Below are positions 1 to 10,284 of a stretch of DNA of 64,000 nucleotides, in pieces; position 1 is the first letter of the stretch; each line of letters begins with the position of its first letter. The stretch is from Saccopteryx bilineata. Its lineage: Eukaryota; Chordata; Mammalia; Chiroptera; Emballonuridae. The notes beneath the pieces were generated by a model. That model saw only the letters and a list, made by a program, of their open reading frames with translations, did no database searches and had not been told where the DNA came from. The position numbers and the translations under genes were made by a program. The stretch covers positions 55,293,795 through 55,357,794 of the forward strand of contig NC_089498.1 in NCBI RefSeq assembly GCF_036850765.1, given 5' to 3'.

Positions 1-189
1 TTATCTAACACCCTCTATCTCATCCAACTCTACCCCCAGACCCATCACTGAATGCTGGCCTCTTGGCTCAGTGTGAGTGTGATTTTGGTTACAGAGGCTC
101 TCCTCCACGGAATTCAGTTTCTAAACTGAGAATGAGTTGATGCAGCCAGCAGTTTACACTGCTTTCACTTTCAGGAAACGAAAAAGCAA

Positions 190-595
190 TTGTGCTGTTT
201 CTTTTGCTGCCCAGAAGCCTTTAAGTTTGATGTAGTCCTACTTGTTGATTTTTTGTTGTTGTTGGTTGATTTTTTGCTGTTTATTCAAAAAATAATTGTC
301 AAGACTAATATCAGGGAGTTCCTTCCCTATGTTTTCTTCTAGGAGTTTTATAAAATCAGGTTTTATATTTAAGTATTGGGTCAATTTCAAGTTAATATTT
401 GTGAGTGGTGTAAGACAGGGGTAGGATTCCATTTTCTCACATGTGATTATCTATTTTTTCCAAACTATTCGTTGCAAAAACTATCCTTTCTCCACTGAGT
501 GTCCTTGGCTCCCTTGGTAAATAGTATATTAGTTGATCATATAGTGGCTTAAGTCAGGGCACTTTCTTGTTCCATTGGTCTATGTGTCTATTAAA
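190..595 (-). mobile_element. Inverted 5' part of an L1 (ORF2 antisense)
   Basis: The plus strand reads as the complement of L1 ORF2. Recognisable antisense phrases include TTTCTTCTAGGAGTTTTAT, GGTCAATTTCAAGTTAAT, CCACTGAGTGTCCTTGGCTC and TGTTCCATTGGTCTATGTGT. It abuts a sense-strand L1 3' end at about 596 with no spacer, the arrangement left by twin priming during L1 insertion. It is an old copy with many substitutions and indels. The left boundary is uncertain. Confidence 0.75.
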
Positions 596-1185
596 CAACT
601 AAGTGTTCATCAACAGGTGAATGGGTTAAGAAAATATGATGTTTATTTATATAACAATAATATATTATTTGGTCATGATAAAGTAAGAATACCTATCATT
701 TGCAACAACATGCATGGACATTAAGGACAGGCTAAGTAACTCAGACAGAGAAAGACAAATATTGTGTAAAACCACTTATTCGTAAAATCTTAAAAAACAA
801 ACTTTTGAAAATGGAATAGAGTAGAATGATGATTATCACGGGCTGTGTGTTTGGGGGATAGAAGAACAGGTAGATGAGTCCTGGAGATCTAATGCACAGT
901 ATGGTGATTATAGACAATAATATCATATAATAAATATCAAACTTAATAAGACACCAGATCTTAATTATTCCCAACATACACACACACATACAACACACAC
1001 ACACACACATACACACACAAAAATGATAATTATGCTATATGATAGAGGAGTTACCTGATGCTACAATGGCAATAATTTTACTATATATTGCAATGTAATA
1101 TATAAATGTATCAAATCAACATGTTGTACACCTTAAAATTACACAATGTTATATGTCAAATATATTTCAGTTGAAAAGAGAAAGC
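596..1185 (+). mobile_element. L1 3' end (old, sense part of an inverted-5' copy)
   Basis: The sequence follows the end of L1 ORF2 and its 3' UTR: AAGTGTTCATCAACAGGTGAATGG near 601, CAGACAGAGAAAGACAAATA near 742, and the terminal AATGTATCAAATCAACATG / CACCTTAAAATTACACAATG stretch near 1105-1150. A CA-rich microsatellite lies within it. The end fits an old mammalian L1M-type subfamily; the exact subfamily cannot be assigned by eye. Confidence 0.75.
976..1019. repeat. (CA)n microsatellite
   Basis: Interrupted CA dinucleotide run inside the L1 3' end. The antisense cysteine/valine-rich open frame here is only the translation of this repeat. Confidence 0.85.
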
Positions 1186-1220
1186 AATCTGGGAGGTATC
1201 TATTAAAAGTGGAAAGAAGA

Positions 1221-1608
1221 CCTGGCCAGTTGGCTCAGTGGTAGAGCGTCGGCCTGGCGTGCAGGAGTCCCAGGTTCGATTCCTGGCCAGGGCACACAGG
1301 AGAAGTACCCATCTGCTTCTCCATCCCTCCCCCTCTCCTTCTTCTCTGTCTCTCTCTTCCTCTCCCGCAGCCAAGGAGCGGGAGCAAAGTTGGCCCGGGC
1401 GCTGAGGATGGCTCCTTGGCCTCTGCTTCAGGCGCTAGAATGGCTCTGGTTGCAACAGAGCAATTCCCCAGATGGGCAGAGCATTTCACCCTGGTGAGCA
1501 CGCCGGGTGGATCCCAGTCAGGCGCATGCGGGAGTCTGTCTGACTGCCTCCTCGTTTCCAACTTCAGAAAAATACAAAAAAAAAAATAAAAAAAAAAAAA
1601 AAAAAATA
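1221..1608 (+). mobile_element. A-type tRNA-derived SINE
   Basis: Head CCTGGCCAGTTGGCTCAGTGG (A box) and GGTTCGATTCC (B box) are followed by the CACAGGAGAAG body, a CT-rich block and a long A tail. The tail is interrupted by a B-type SINE at 1609. GGAAAGAAG before the head and GGGAAGAAG after the nested pair (about 1851) look like its target-site duplication, so the B copy landed in the A copy's tail. Confidence 0.9.
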
Positions 1609-1848
1609 GCCTGACCTGTGGTGGTGCAGTGGATAAAGCATCAACCTGGAAATGCTGAGGTCACTGGTTTGAAACCCTGGGCTTGCCTGGTCAAGGCACA
1701 TATGGGAGTTGATGCTTCCAGCTCCTCCCCCCTTCTCTCTTTCTGTCTCTCCTCTCTCTCTCTCTGTCTCTCCTTCTCCTGTCTAAAATAAATAAATAAA
1801 TAAATAGAAAAAAAATTAAAAAAATAAAAAATAAAAAAAATAAATGAA
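1609..1848 (+). mobile_element. B-type SINE inserted in an A-type SINE tail
   Basis: Starts GCCTGACCTGTGGTGGTGCAG, contains GGTTTGAAACCCTGGGCTTG and GGGAGTTGATGCTTCCAGC, then a CT block and AAATAAATAAATA tail. It lies directly in the poly-A of the preceding A-type SINE and is therefore younger. Confidence 0.9.
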
Positions 1849-2116
1849 AATGGGAAGAAGTACTTCAAGGAGGCATTGAAGCAAGAGCTAAGATTATCCA
1901 CAAGAGAGTCAGTCACATCATTTAATTAGAAGAGAATTTCAAGAATAGGGGGAGCTCTCTTACAATAAAGCAGACATAAACAAGGTAATGTGGACTTAAA
2001 CAAGCCTTGAGTTGCTCTAGTTCAATAATTCATCCAATTTAAGTATACTTATCCTTTTGCAGTTTTAAGATGCTCTTTCTCCTCTATTATTGCTCACTTT
2101 CACATAAGCTTTCATT
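1849..2116. other. Unique AT-rich DNA, nothing recognised
   Basis: No repeat, coding or RNA signature seen between the nested SINEs and the L1. Confidence 0.6.
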
Positions 2117-2131
2117 CAGTTGCTAATTTTA

Positions 2132-2898
2132 TTTTATTTATTTATTTATTTTTTTTAATAAATTTTTATTAATGGTAATGGGATGACATTAATAAATCAG
2201 GGTACATATATTCAAAGAAAACATGTCTAGGTTATTTTGTCATCAAATTATGTTGCACACCCCTCGCCCAAAGTCAGATTGTCCTCCGTCACCCTCTATC
2301 TAGTTCTCTGTGCCCCTCCCCCTCCCCCTAACTCTCTCCCTCCCTCCCTCCCATGTCCTCCCTCCCCCCCCCACCCTTGGTAACCACCACACTCTTGTCC
2401 ATGTCTCTTAGTCTCATTTTTATGTTCCACCAATGTATGGAATCATGTATTTCTTGTTTTTTTCTGATTTGCTTATTTCACTCCTTATAATGTTATCAAG
2501 ATCCCACCATTTTGCTGTAAATGATCTGATGTCATCATTTCTTATGGCTGAGTAGTATTCCATAGTGTATATGTGCCACATCTTCTTTATCCAGTCATCT
2601 ATTGATGGGCTTTTTGGTTGTTTCCATGTCCTGGCCACTGTGAACAATGCTGCAATGAACATGGGGCTGCATGTGTCTTTACGTATCAATGTTTCTGAGT
2701 TTTGGGGATATATACCCAGTAGAGGGATTGCTGGGTCATAAGGTAGTTCTATTTTCAGTTTTTTGAGGAACCACCATACTTTCTTCCGTAATGGTTGTAC
2801 TACTTTACATTCCCACCAACAGTGTATGAGGGTTCCTTTTTCTCCACAGCCTCTCCAACATTTGCTATTACCTGACTTGCTAATAACAGCTAATCGAT
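2132..2898 (-). mobile_element. 5'-truncated L1, antisense
   Basis: Plus strand shows a T-rich tail, then L1 3' UTR (CCCTCCCCCT block near 2315) and antisense ORF2 end: CTGAGTAGTATTCCATAGTG at 2549, CAATGCTGCAATGAACATGG near 2645, CACCAACAGTGTATGAGGGT near 2815. A 15-bp target-site duplication CAGTTGCTAATTTTA flanks it at 2117-2131 and 2899-2913. That gives an element of 767 bp and implies a fairly young insertion. The antisense open frame at 2420-2689 translates the ORF2 C-terminus ([16 protein letters not shown]). Confidence 0.92.
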
Positions 2899-2913
2899 CA
2901 GTTGCTAATTTTA

Positions 2914-3857
2914 AATTGTTTATGTAACACTTTTTTGTATTTAATTGAAGAACAATAGAAAATTTAAAAAGTGAGTATATTAAAACAGGTTTATTTTTGC
3001 CAACAGAAAATATAGAATTTATAGAAAAGCTGAAAATGAGGGCCCCTTAAGAGTTTTTCCAAGTATATCAGTGAGTACTGTGGAGTTTTAAAACTTTTCT
3101 TTATTATAAAAAAAACAACAACACAACTCTTCTTTATTATAATCAATTCCTCTGGAACTAAGGAGATCAATAAAGTTGAGCTAGCAAAAGAATGAAAACC
3201 CTGAAAGCATTATTAATTGTGTTCATCCTTTGTCAGACAGGATGAGAGAACTCTAGTGAAGCTGTTGTTAAGTGAGGGAAGTCACTGGAAACACCTCAAT
3301 TACCACATGCAAGCTGTAAGTTCCCTTCCCCAGGTTCTGCAGTGATCTACTAACAATAGGCAAGACAAACCAAAACGCTGATAACACAAATGTCAGGTAT
3401 TTGAATTAGTAAATTCAACACGGAGATTTGATCTTAGGGTAATTTATTGAAGGATTTGCTTCTTTTTACCAGAGTAAAATTCTATTGTAGAGAAGCAGGT
3501 CAGGTGTTTTCTACAGACTCTCTATTTATTCTGCCTTAGCCAAGTAACTTGAGAATATTGTGGTTCCATTAAATGTCAATGACAAAACCCATTGAGAGCT
3601 TCATGGTGGTTTAATAGCTATTGTTTCTTAAGGATAAGTATCATTAAATATGTTCTGCCGTATAGAAGCACTACAAAATAAAATAACCTCAAAATTTATG
3701 AACCGCTCATGTTCTCCTTACTTTTATAAAGGTTGTAATGTCAGGTTTCATTTCATTTATGCTTTTGCTTCTGATTAGTGTTTTTATGTTAATTTTGGAA
3801 TACTAAATAATCTTCAAAAAAAAGGATATATCTTGAAAGTATTAACTGTTTCAGGTT
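2914..3857. other. Unique AT-rich DNA, nothing recognised
   Basis: No recognised repeat or coding signature; short A-rich runs near 3108 only. Confidence 0.55.
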
Positions 3858-3871
3858 TTCACTAAATATAT

Positions 3872-4246
3872 ATATATATTTTGTATTTTTTTTTCTGAAG
3901 TTGGAAACGAGGAGGCAGTCAGACAGACTCCCACATGTGCCTGACCGGGATCCACCTGGCATGCCCACCAGGGGGCGATGCTCTGCCCATCTGGGGCGTC
4001 GCTCTGTTGCAACCAGAGCCATTCTAGTGCCTGAGGCAGAGGCCATGGAGCCATCCTCAGTGCCCAGGCCAACTTTGCTCCAATGGAGCCTTGGCTGCGG
4101 GAGGGGAAGAGAGAGACAGAGAGGAAGGAGAGGGGAGGGGTGGAGAAGCAGATGGGCGCCTCTGCTGTGTGCCCTGGCCGGGAATCGAACCTGGGACTCC
4201 TGCACACCAGGCCAACACTCTACCACTAAGCCAACCAGCCAGGGCC
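3872..4246 (-). mobile_element. A-type SINE
   Basis: Antisense copy of about 375 bp: T-rich tail, TCTGAAGTTGGAAACGAGG, GCCATTCTAGTGCCTGAGGC, and ending at the complement of the GGCCCTGGCTGGTTGGCT head. The 14-bp target-site duplication TTCACTAAATATAT lies at 3858-3871 and 4247-4260. All long open frames in this interval, on both strands, are readings of this SINE. Confidence 0.95.
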
Positions 4247-4260
4247 TTCACTAAATATAT

Positions 4261-5843
4261 TTTTAAAGTAATTCTCTTTGATACGTTTTTTACTCTTAAC
4301 CGGTTGGATTAAATTGCCTATTAATTACTAAAATAAGTTTAAAAGCCCTTGATAATTGCTGACTAATTATAGTCACAATTGGCTCAATTTAAAAAGCAGT
4401 CAAAACTTTAATATTTGATTCACATTAAGTTAAGATATTAGACTAAAAACTGCATGTTAAGGGTGTGCTGCAGTGTTGGTGATGCTATTCAGTGGTAGAT
4501 GGTTCCATCCTCCCCTTGCCTCTAGTATAGCTATTGGTTTTAACGGACTTAGCTGCTGCTGGTATGTAGAGCAAGTTCTCCTTTTACATATTTAAAACAT
4601 CTCATTCAGTCGAGACAGAATTCTAATACTCTTTTAAGTAACAGGTCTAGGAAACAAAATAGACCTCATTACAGCTTCCTAAGACTAAATTTTAGTAAAA
4701 AAAAAAATGCTCTTAGAGCCAAAATTTTCTGTGATGAAATAAGGAGCCTAGCCTGGCGAGCAGAACTCTACATTAAAGATAAAGACATGTCTCAACTCTG
4801 CCAGGGTTGGGAGCAACTAAGACCAAGATTTAGTCACAAACAGAAGCACATCTAACTATAGTCAACTATTATTTTAACCCCAGAATTTCTTCTACTCCCT
4901 GTCGATAATAGTACCCTGAAACTTCTTCACTCTATGGTTTGATTGAAATGTAAATCAAGAGACCTACCCTCACCTAGCCAAAAGGTGAACATGACAGAGA
5001 ATTAGCAGAACATAATTTATTCATGCTATCATTCCCATTAAATTGAATTGTGAGTACAAGGGCACAAGAATGAGAATAATAAATGGACTTCATTCAGTTG
5101 GTGATACTCTGTCAACAATGTCAATTCATTTTTGCTACTTAGACCCTTGAGGCTTAACTGCAACATATTCATATACTGCCCTCATTCTCAAGCCTTCTCA
5201 TCAGTTTTGTGGACAAACATCCTCCAGATAAGTCTTTTTTTACATTTAAACTGGCCAAGTGTTGGTTTCTGTTTGTGCAAAAAAAGAACACACAAAAAAA
5301 TCCTTAATGAACAGAGCAAACCAAGCGTATAAAAAGGATATGCCCTTATTCTTATACAAAGCAGTTGAAAAATACTGAATTTTTAGCCCCTATTGTGTTT
5401 TGTTTGATATCAGTGATAACTTTACAATGTGTTCCCCACACTAGCTCTCAAATATGCTCATTGTCATTCACGTAAGATAAATAAGAAAGTCCTTACTTCA
5501 ATGTGCCACAGACTAGTTCTAGGAAACAACTTAAATACTTTTCAGAAAGATCAGCGAGAAAGCCCATATCACAAAGAACATATTTAAGATAGATAAAAAT
5601 GTGAGTAGATTGTTATACTTTGAATGTAATGGAAAGTTATTAACCTTATCTCTAATATAATACAGAAATATTTGAGATATAGTGAGATCTGACTATTGAG
5701 TTGACTGTGGGTCAACTGTCTTCTGCAAAATCTATAGGTTTTGAGAACTATGCGTTAACTTTCAAAAGTAGATATGAAACAAATATGCTATATTACTTAT
5801 GTTAGTTTGACTAGCCATAAAATAAAGCTAAAAGAAGAACATA
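4261..5843. other. Unique AT-rich DNA, nothing recognised
   Basis: No SINE, LINE, LTR or coding signature recognised over about 1.6 kb. Confidence 0.5.
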
Positions 5844-6249
5844 GTCCCTGACTAGGAAGTGACAAAGTGGATAGAGCATCAGACTAAAACATAGAGGACC
5901 TAGGGTCAAAGCCCCGAGGTCACTGGCTTGAGCTGGGCTCACCAGCTTGAACATGGGGTTGCTGGCTTGAGCATGAGATCATAAACATGACCCCATGGTC
6001 GCTGACTTAAGCCCAAAGGTCACTGGCTGAAGCTCAATGTTGATGGCTTGAGTCCAAGGTCACTGGCTTGAGCAAGGGATCACTCGATTTGCTGTAGTCC
6101 TCTGGTCAAGGCACATATGAGAAAGCAATTAGTGAATAACTAAGGAGCTGCAAAGAGTTGATGCTTCTCATCTCTCTCCCTTCCTCTCTGTCTGTTCTTA
6201 TCTGTCCCTTTGTCTGTCTCTCTGTGTCCCTGTCACAAAAAAAAAGAAA
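5844..6249 (+). mobile_element. C-type SINE, old and long
   Basis: Starts GTCCCTGACTAGGAAGTGAC and GTGGATAGAGCATCAGACT. The body repeats the GGTCACTGGCTTGAGC module several times, then gives TCAAGGCACATATGAGAAAGC, a CT block and an A tail. It is longer and more diverged than other C copies, with extra internal modules. AGAACATAG before and AGAATATAG after may be the target duplication. Confidence 0.85.
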
Positions 6250-6429
6250 AAGAATATAGTAATAAAGTAAGCTTATGAAAGGATTTCTGTAAAGCTACTC
6301 ATGTTAACCTCAATACATATTAAACCCAGCTTGTTACTCTAAGTGTAACTATGATTTAATATTACCAATTTAGTAATCTAAGTATGTATTATGTAACAAA
6401 TCAAAAGTATATAATCAACCCTATGCTTT

Positions 6430-6975
6430 CACCTTTGGCTGAGCTGAATGACCTGTCTCTCTTTGGCTGACACACATCGAGAGATGATATCAGAGAGAGA
6501 AAAATGAACATAAGTAGAAACTACAGTGCTCCACCTCAACCCCCTCCCTTCACTCCCACCATGCTGGGATTTGTAGTTTTGATTACTGGAAATACCAAGA
6601 GGACAACTTGTTTGCAGAAATGTGGAGACACCAATTTTGGAATACAATAACTCTGGCTTATGAGTTACTTGCTAGTTTCAGTTCCATTTACAAGTTCAAG
6701 AGGACCATGGAAATCCAGCCAGCCATGAAAATAAGAAAGCAGAAACATCATGTCTGCCTTCTGCCTAGAAGTTTTTCCTTTCACAAATACTTCCTATCCT
6801 CTATATAATCTGGCCAAGGCATCAGAGCTGTTAAGATGGGTTTTTAAGGACAGGAGTCCTCCCATCTTCTCAGGCAACTGGTTCTTAAATAAACATCTTT
6901 TCTTTTCACGAGTACCTGTGTCAGAAATATTGGCTTTTTGTGTTGCAACAGGCAGACAAACCTGCATTTAGTAAT
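6430..6975 (+). repeat. Probable solo LTR, boundaries uncertain
   Basis: A TATA-like TATATAA at about 6802 is followed 85 bp later by AATAAA at 6888-6893 and then by a sequence ending near GCAACAGGCAGACA. This spacing fits the U3-R-U5 order of an LTR. I do not recognise the family and see no matching second LTR or clear duplication of the target. It could instead be unique DNA with chance signals. Confidence 0.35.
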
Positions 6976-7220
6976 AACACCAGTAATACCTTCCATGTGG
7001 ATGGGGAATTTTATGTGCATTATTTTTTATAATCTTTGCTAATAAACTATATATTTCATTGCATAATCAACATAATCTGATAAGGTGAGATGTTCTGATA
7101 TCAGATATTTTTTGGAAATATTTTGAGAAAGGAGACCTCTGAAAACACCATCAGGTTTCTAGCTATGGAGAAGGGCTTGAGGCACCAGGATTTGAGGTGT
7201 GAATAAAAATGTGGCCTCTT

Positions 7221-7551
7221 GGCCTGACCAAGCAGTGGTGCAGTGGATAGAGCATCGGACTGGGATGCAGAGGACCCAGGTTCGAGACCCCAAGGTCACC
7301 AGCTTGGCCCTGGGCTCATATGGTTTGAGCAAAAGCCCACCAACTTGAACCCAAGGTCGCTGGCTCCAGCAAGGGGTTACTCGGTCTGCTGAAGGCCCGC
7401 AGTCAAGGCACATATGAGAAAGCAATCAATGAACAACTAAGGTGTTGCAATGCGCAATGAAAAACTAATGATTGATGCTTCTCATCTCTCTGTTTCTGTC
7501 TGTCTGTCCCTGTCTATCACTCTCTGTCTCGGTAAAAAAAAAAAAAAAAAT
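7221..7551 (+). mobile_element. C-type SINE
   Basis: Starts GCCTGACCAAGCAGTGGTGC-like, contains GGTTCGAGACCCCAAGGTC, GCAATCAATGAACAAC, a CT block and a 17-bp A tail. Target duplication TGGCCTCTT lies at 7212-7220 and 7552-7560. The right copy of the duplication coincides with the left edge of the L1 that follows. Confidence 0.93.
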
Positions 7552-7560
7552 TGGCCTCTT

Positions 7561-8306
7561 TTCCATCATACCTTGGCTTTTGTGAATAATACTATAAATA
7601 CTGTAATGAACATGGGAGGACATAAATCTTTTCATGTTTATCAAAACATGATTGAATAAAGATGTGATATATTTATATTTATGATATATATGTGATATGT
7701 TATATATGTGTATATATAAGTGTATATATACTATATAAACACACATATGCATATATATATATATCTTTACTTACATACATATACATACACACAAAGAAAT
7801 ATTATTCAGCCATGAGAAAAAATAAAATCCTGCTCCTTGAAACAACTTGGATGAATCTTGAGGACATCATACTAAGAAAAATTAGTCAGAGAAAGACAAA
7901 TATTATATCACTTATATGTGAAATTAGAAAAAAAAGCCAACTTCAGACAAACAGAGAATGTAGTGTTGGTTTCCCACGGTGGTGGGAGGTGGGTGAAGGG
8001 AGATGGGAAATCGCAGATAGATATTGGTCAAAGGATACAAACTACTATTTATAGGTTAACAAATTCTGGGGAACTAATGTACAGCATAATGTTTATACTT
8101 AATAATACTTGAAAGTTCCTAAGAGAGCGGATCTTATATGTTTTTATCAAAAATAGATGGCAATATTGTAATGGGGTGGAAGTATTAGCTAATTATATGG
8201 CATAATCATTTTGCAATATATAAATGTATCAAATCAACACATTTTACAAATTAAATTTACACGATATTACATGTCAATTATATCTCAATAATGCTGGATA
8301 AAAATT
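7561..8306 (+). mobile_element. L1 3' end with inverted 5' segment
   Basis: From about 7565 to 7635 the plus strand is antisense L1 (TGTGAATAATACTATAAATAC, GTAATGAACATGGGAGG). From about 7650 it is sense (GAATAAAGATGTGATATAT, ATTATTCAGCCATGAG, AGAGAAAGACAAATATTATA, ending AATATATAAATGTATCAAATC and a short A-rich end). A TA-rich expansion occupies 7670-7770. TTGGCCTCTTTTCC at 7551 and TTGGCCTCTTTCC near 8307 resemble its target duplication. Confidence 0.8.
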
Positions 8307-8809
8307 TGGCCTCTTTCCTATTCATCAGTTGAATAGACAAGTGCAGTAGAAAATCTCTGAATGTAAATTATCTTTTAACCAATGAAAACAAAATATTTTA
8401 AAGATATATTAGTTGATCAATCACAATAGCACTGAAAGATATAGACATTATTGGGCAACAAAGGTCAAAATCAGAGAAAAAACCTAACATGCTGCAGCAA
8501 AATAGAAATCTCTTTAGAAATACACTATTGCCATAATGTCCCAAGTATCTTAATATAGAAGGAGATTATATGATTATATGACAGGCACATCAATCACAAA
8601 AATTAGCATATCTATGCAGATAATTGTCCACTATAGGAAGAAACTTACTATAGTTCTTTGAACATAATATACCTTTTTCATATTTCAATGCCTTTGTGAT
8701 AATGCACTTATTATCAAAGTACATTTACTTTTAATGTAAGTTTATTCTTCCATGTAACCTTACTATTAAAACAATAAAGTATCTGACAACTAAAGAAACT
8801 TTATCCATT
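8307..8809. other. Unique AT-rich DNA, nothing recognised
   Basis: No recognised element between the L1 and the next SINE. Confidence 0.5.
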
Positions 8810-8825
8810 GAAATGAAGTAATACT

Positions 8826-9363
8826 GCCTGACCAGCCTGTGGCACAGTAGATAGAGCATTGGACTGGGACGCAGAGGACCCAGGTCCGAGACCCTGAGGT
8901 CATCAGCTTGAGTGTGCGCTCATCTGGTTTGAGCAAGGCTCACCAGCTTGAGCCCAAGGTCACTGGCTTGAGCAAGGGATCACTCGGTCTGCTGGAGCCC
9001 CCCTTCAAGGCACCTATGAGAGCCTGACCTGTGGTGGCACAGTGGATAAAGCGTCAACCTGGAAATGCTGAGGTCGCCGGTTCGAAACCCTGGGCTTGCC
9101 TGGTCAAGGCACATATGGGAGTTGATGCTTCCTGCTCCTCCCCCTTTCTCTCTCTCTCTCTGTCTCTTTCTCTTCTCTCTCCAAAATGAATGAATAAAAT
9201 CTAAAAAACTATATTAAAAAAAGGCACCTATGAGAAAGCAATCAATGAACAACTAAGGTGCTGCAACAAAGAATTGATGTTTCTTATCTCTCTTCCTTCC
9301 TGTGTGTCTGTCCCTGTTTGTCCCTCTCTCTGTCTCTCTCTGTCTCTGTCACAAAAAAAAAAA
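8826..9363 (+). mobile_element. C-type SINE split by a B-type SINE
   Basis: Head GCCTGACCAGCCTGTGGCACAG, GGTCCGAGACCCTGAGGTC, then the GGCACCTATGAG module, where a B copy interrupts it. It resumes with GAAAGCAATCAATGAACAAC, a CT block and A tail. Outer target duplication GAAATGAAGTAAT is at 8810-8822 and 9364-9376. Confidence 0.92.
9022..9222 (+). mobile_element. B-type SINE nested in a C-type SINE
   Basis: GCCTGACCTGTGGTGGCACAG through an A-rich tail. Its target duplication GGCACCTATGAGA (9009-9021 and 9223-9235) is C-SINE sequence, which proves the order: C first, B second. The B box GGTTCGAAACCC is intact. Confidence 0.95.
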
Positions 9364-9376
9364 GAAATGAAGTAAT

Positions 9377-9900
9377 CCTTAAATAGCCATCACAATACAT
9401 ATATGTGAATTATTTTGGCTTCTGATTCAGCTAGCTCATCACACCACACACTGAACTCATCAGTAGCTTCTCACCTGTGACTTTGTGACTTCAGTCTTCA
9501 CTCTTTAAGACCTGAAACAATTCTGTTCAAGAAAAGAAGTATGTCTACATTTTAAAATATGATGAACCTTTAGCTATCCAAATAAGACCCAAAATTCAGG
9601 TCAAGGAAAAACAAAAAGAAAGAAAGAAAAAAAAAAGAAGAAGCAAAGCTAGCTAGCTACTGTGTATAAAAATGTATTTCCCTTTTTATTCTTCTTAGAA
9701 AATAACTGTTAATTCTAGAACTTTTGGTGTTCAGAAAAATAATAGTTCAATCTTTTCTGATCCACAGTAGTCTGTCTCAACCTCTCCTTCATTATTGTTC
9801 TATCTGGCTCTATTACTCAGAATTAATTCATGAATAAAAAGTTTTTTCTCCCCCAAGCTCCTCCCCCTTTCCTACCTTCCTGATAAGCACCTATGTACTA
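9377..9900. other. Unique DNA, nothing recognised
   Basis: A-rich stretch near 9605-9640; otherwise no repeat or coding signature. Confidence 0.5.
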
Positions 9901-10284
9901 CTTTTTTCTTTTTTCTTTTTTTGCTTTTTTTCTGAAATGAGAAGCCGGGAGGCAGAGAGACAGACTCCTGCATGTGCCTGACCACGTTTCACCAGGGAAG
10001 CCCACCAGGGGCTGATACTCTGCTCATCTGGGGCATTGCTTTGTTGCAACCAGAGCCATTCTAGCACCTGAGGCAGAGGCCATGGAGCCATCCTCAGCGC
10101 TCGGGACAACTTTGGTACAATGGAGCCTTGGCTGCAGGAGGGGAAGAGAGAGATAGAGAGAAAGGAGAAGAGAAAGGGTGGAGAAGCAGATGGGCAATTT
10201 TCCTGTGTGTTCTGGCCAGAAATTGAACCCAGGACTTCCAAACGCCAGGTCAATGCTCTACCACTGAGCCAACTGGCCAGGGCC
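9901..10284 (-). mobile_element. A-type SINE
   Basis: Antisense: T-rich tail, TCTGAAATGAGAAGCCGGG, GCCATTCTAGCACCTGAGGC, and ending at the complement of the head (GCCAACTGGCCAGGGCC). The exact left edge is blurred by a pyrimidine run. Long frames inside are SINE readings. Confidence 0.92.

Noticed and set aside
741..1016. 91-codon cysteine/valine-rich antisense frame
   Set aside because: Its distinctive part is a translated CA microsatellite inside an L1 3' end.
1221..1300. tRNA-like head with A and B boxes
   Set aside because: Part of a SINE with a body and poly-A tail, repeated dozens of times in the window; not a functional tRNA gene. Same for all other SINE heads.
3789..4312. Overlapping 60-145-codon frames on both strands
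   Set aside because: They are all readings of one A-type SINE with a clear target duplication. The same peptides recur wherever an A SINE lies (1235-1561, 9891-10253, 32540-32959, 40178-40643, 48488-49031).
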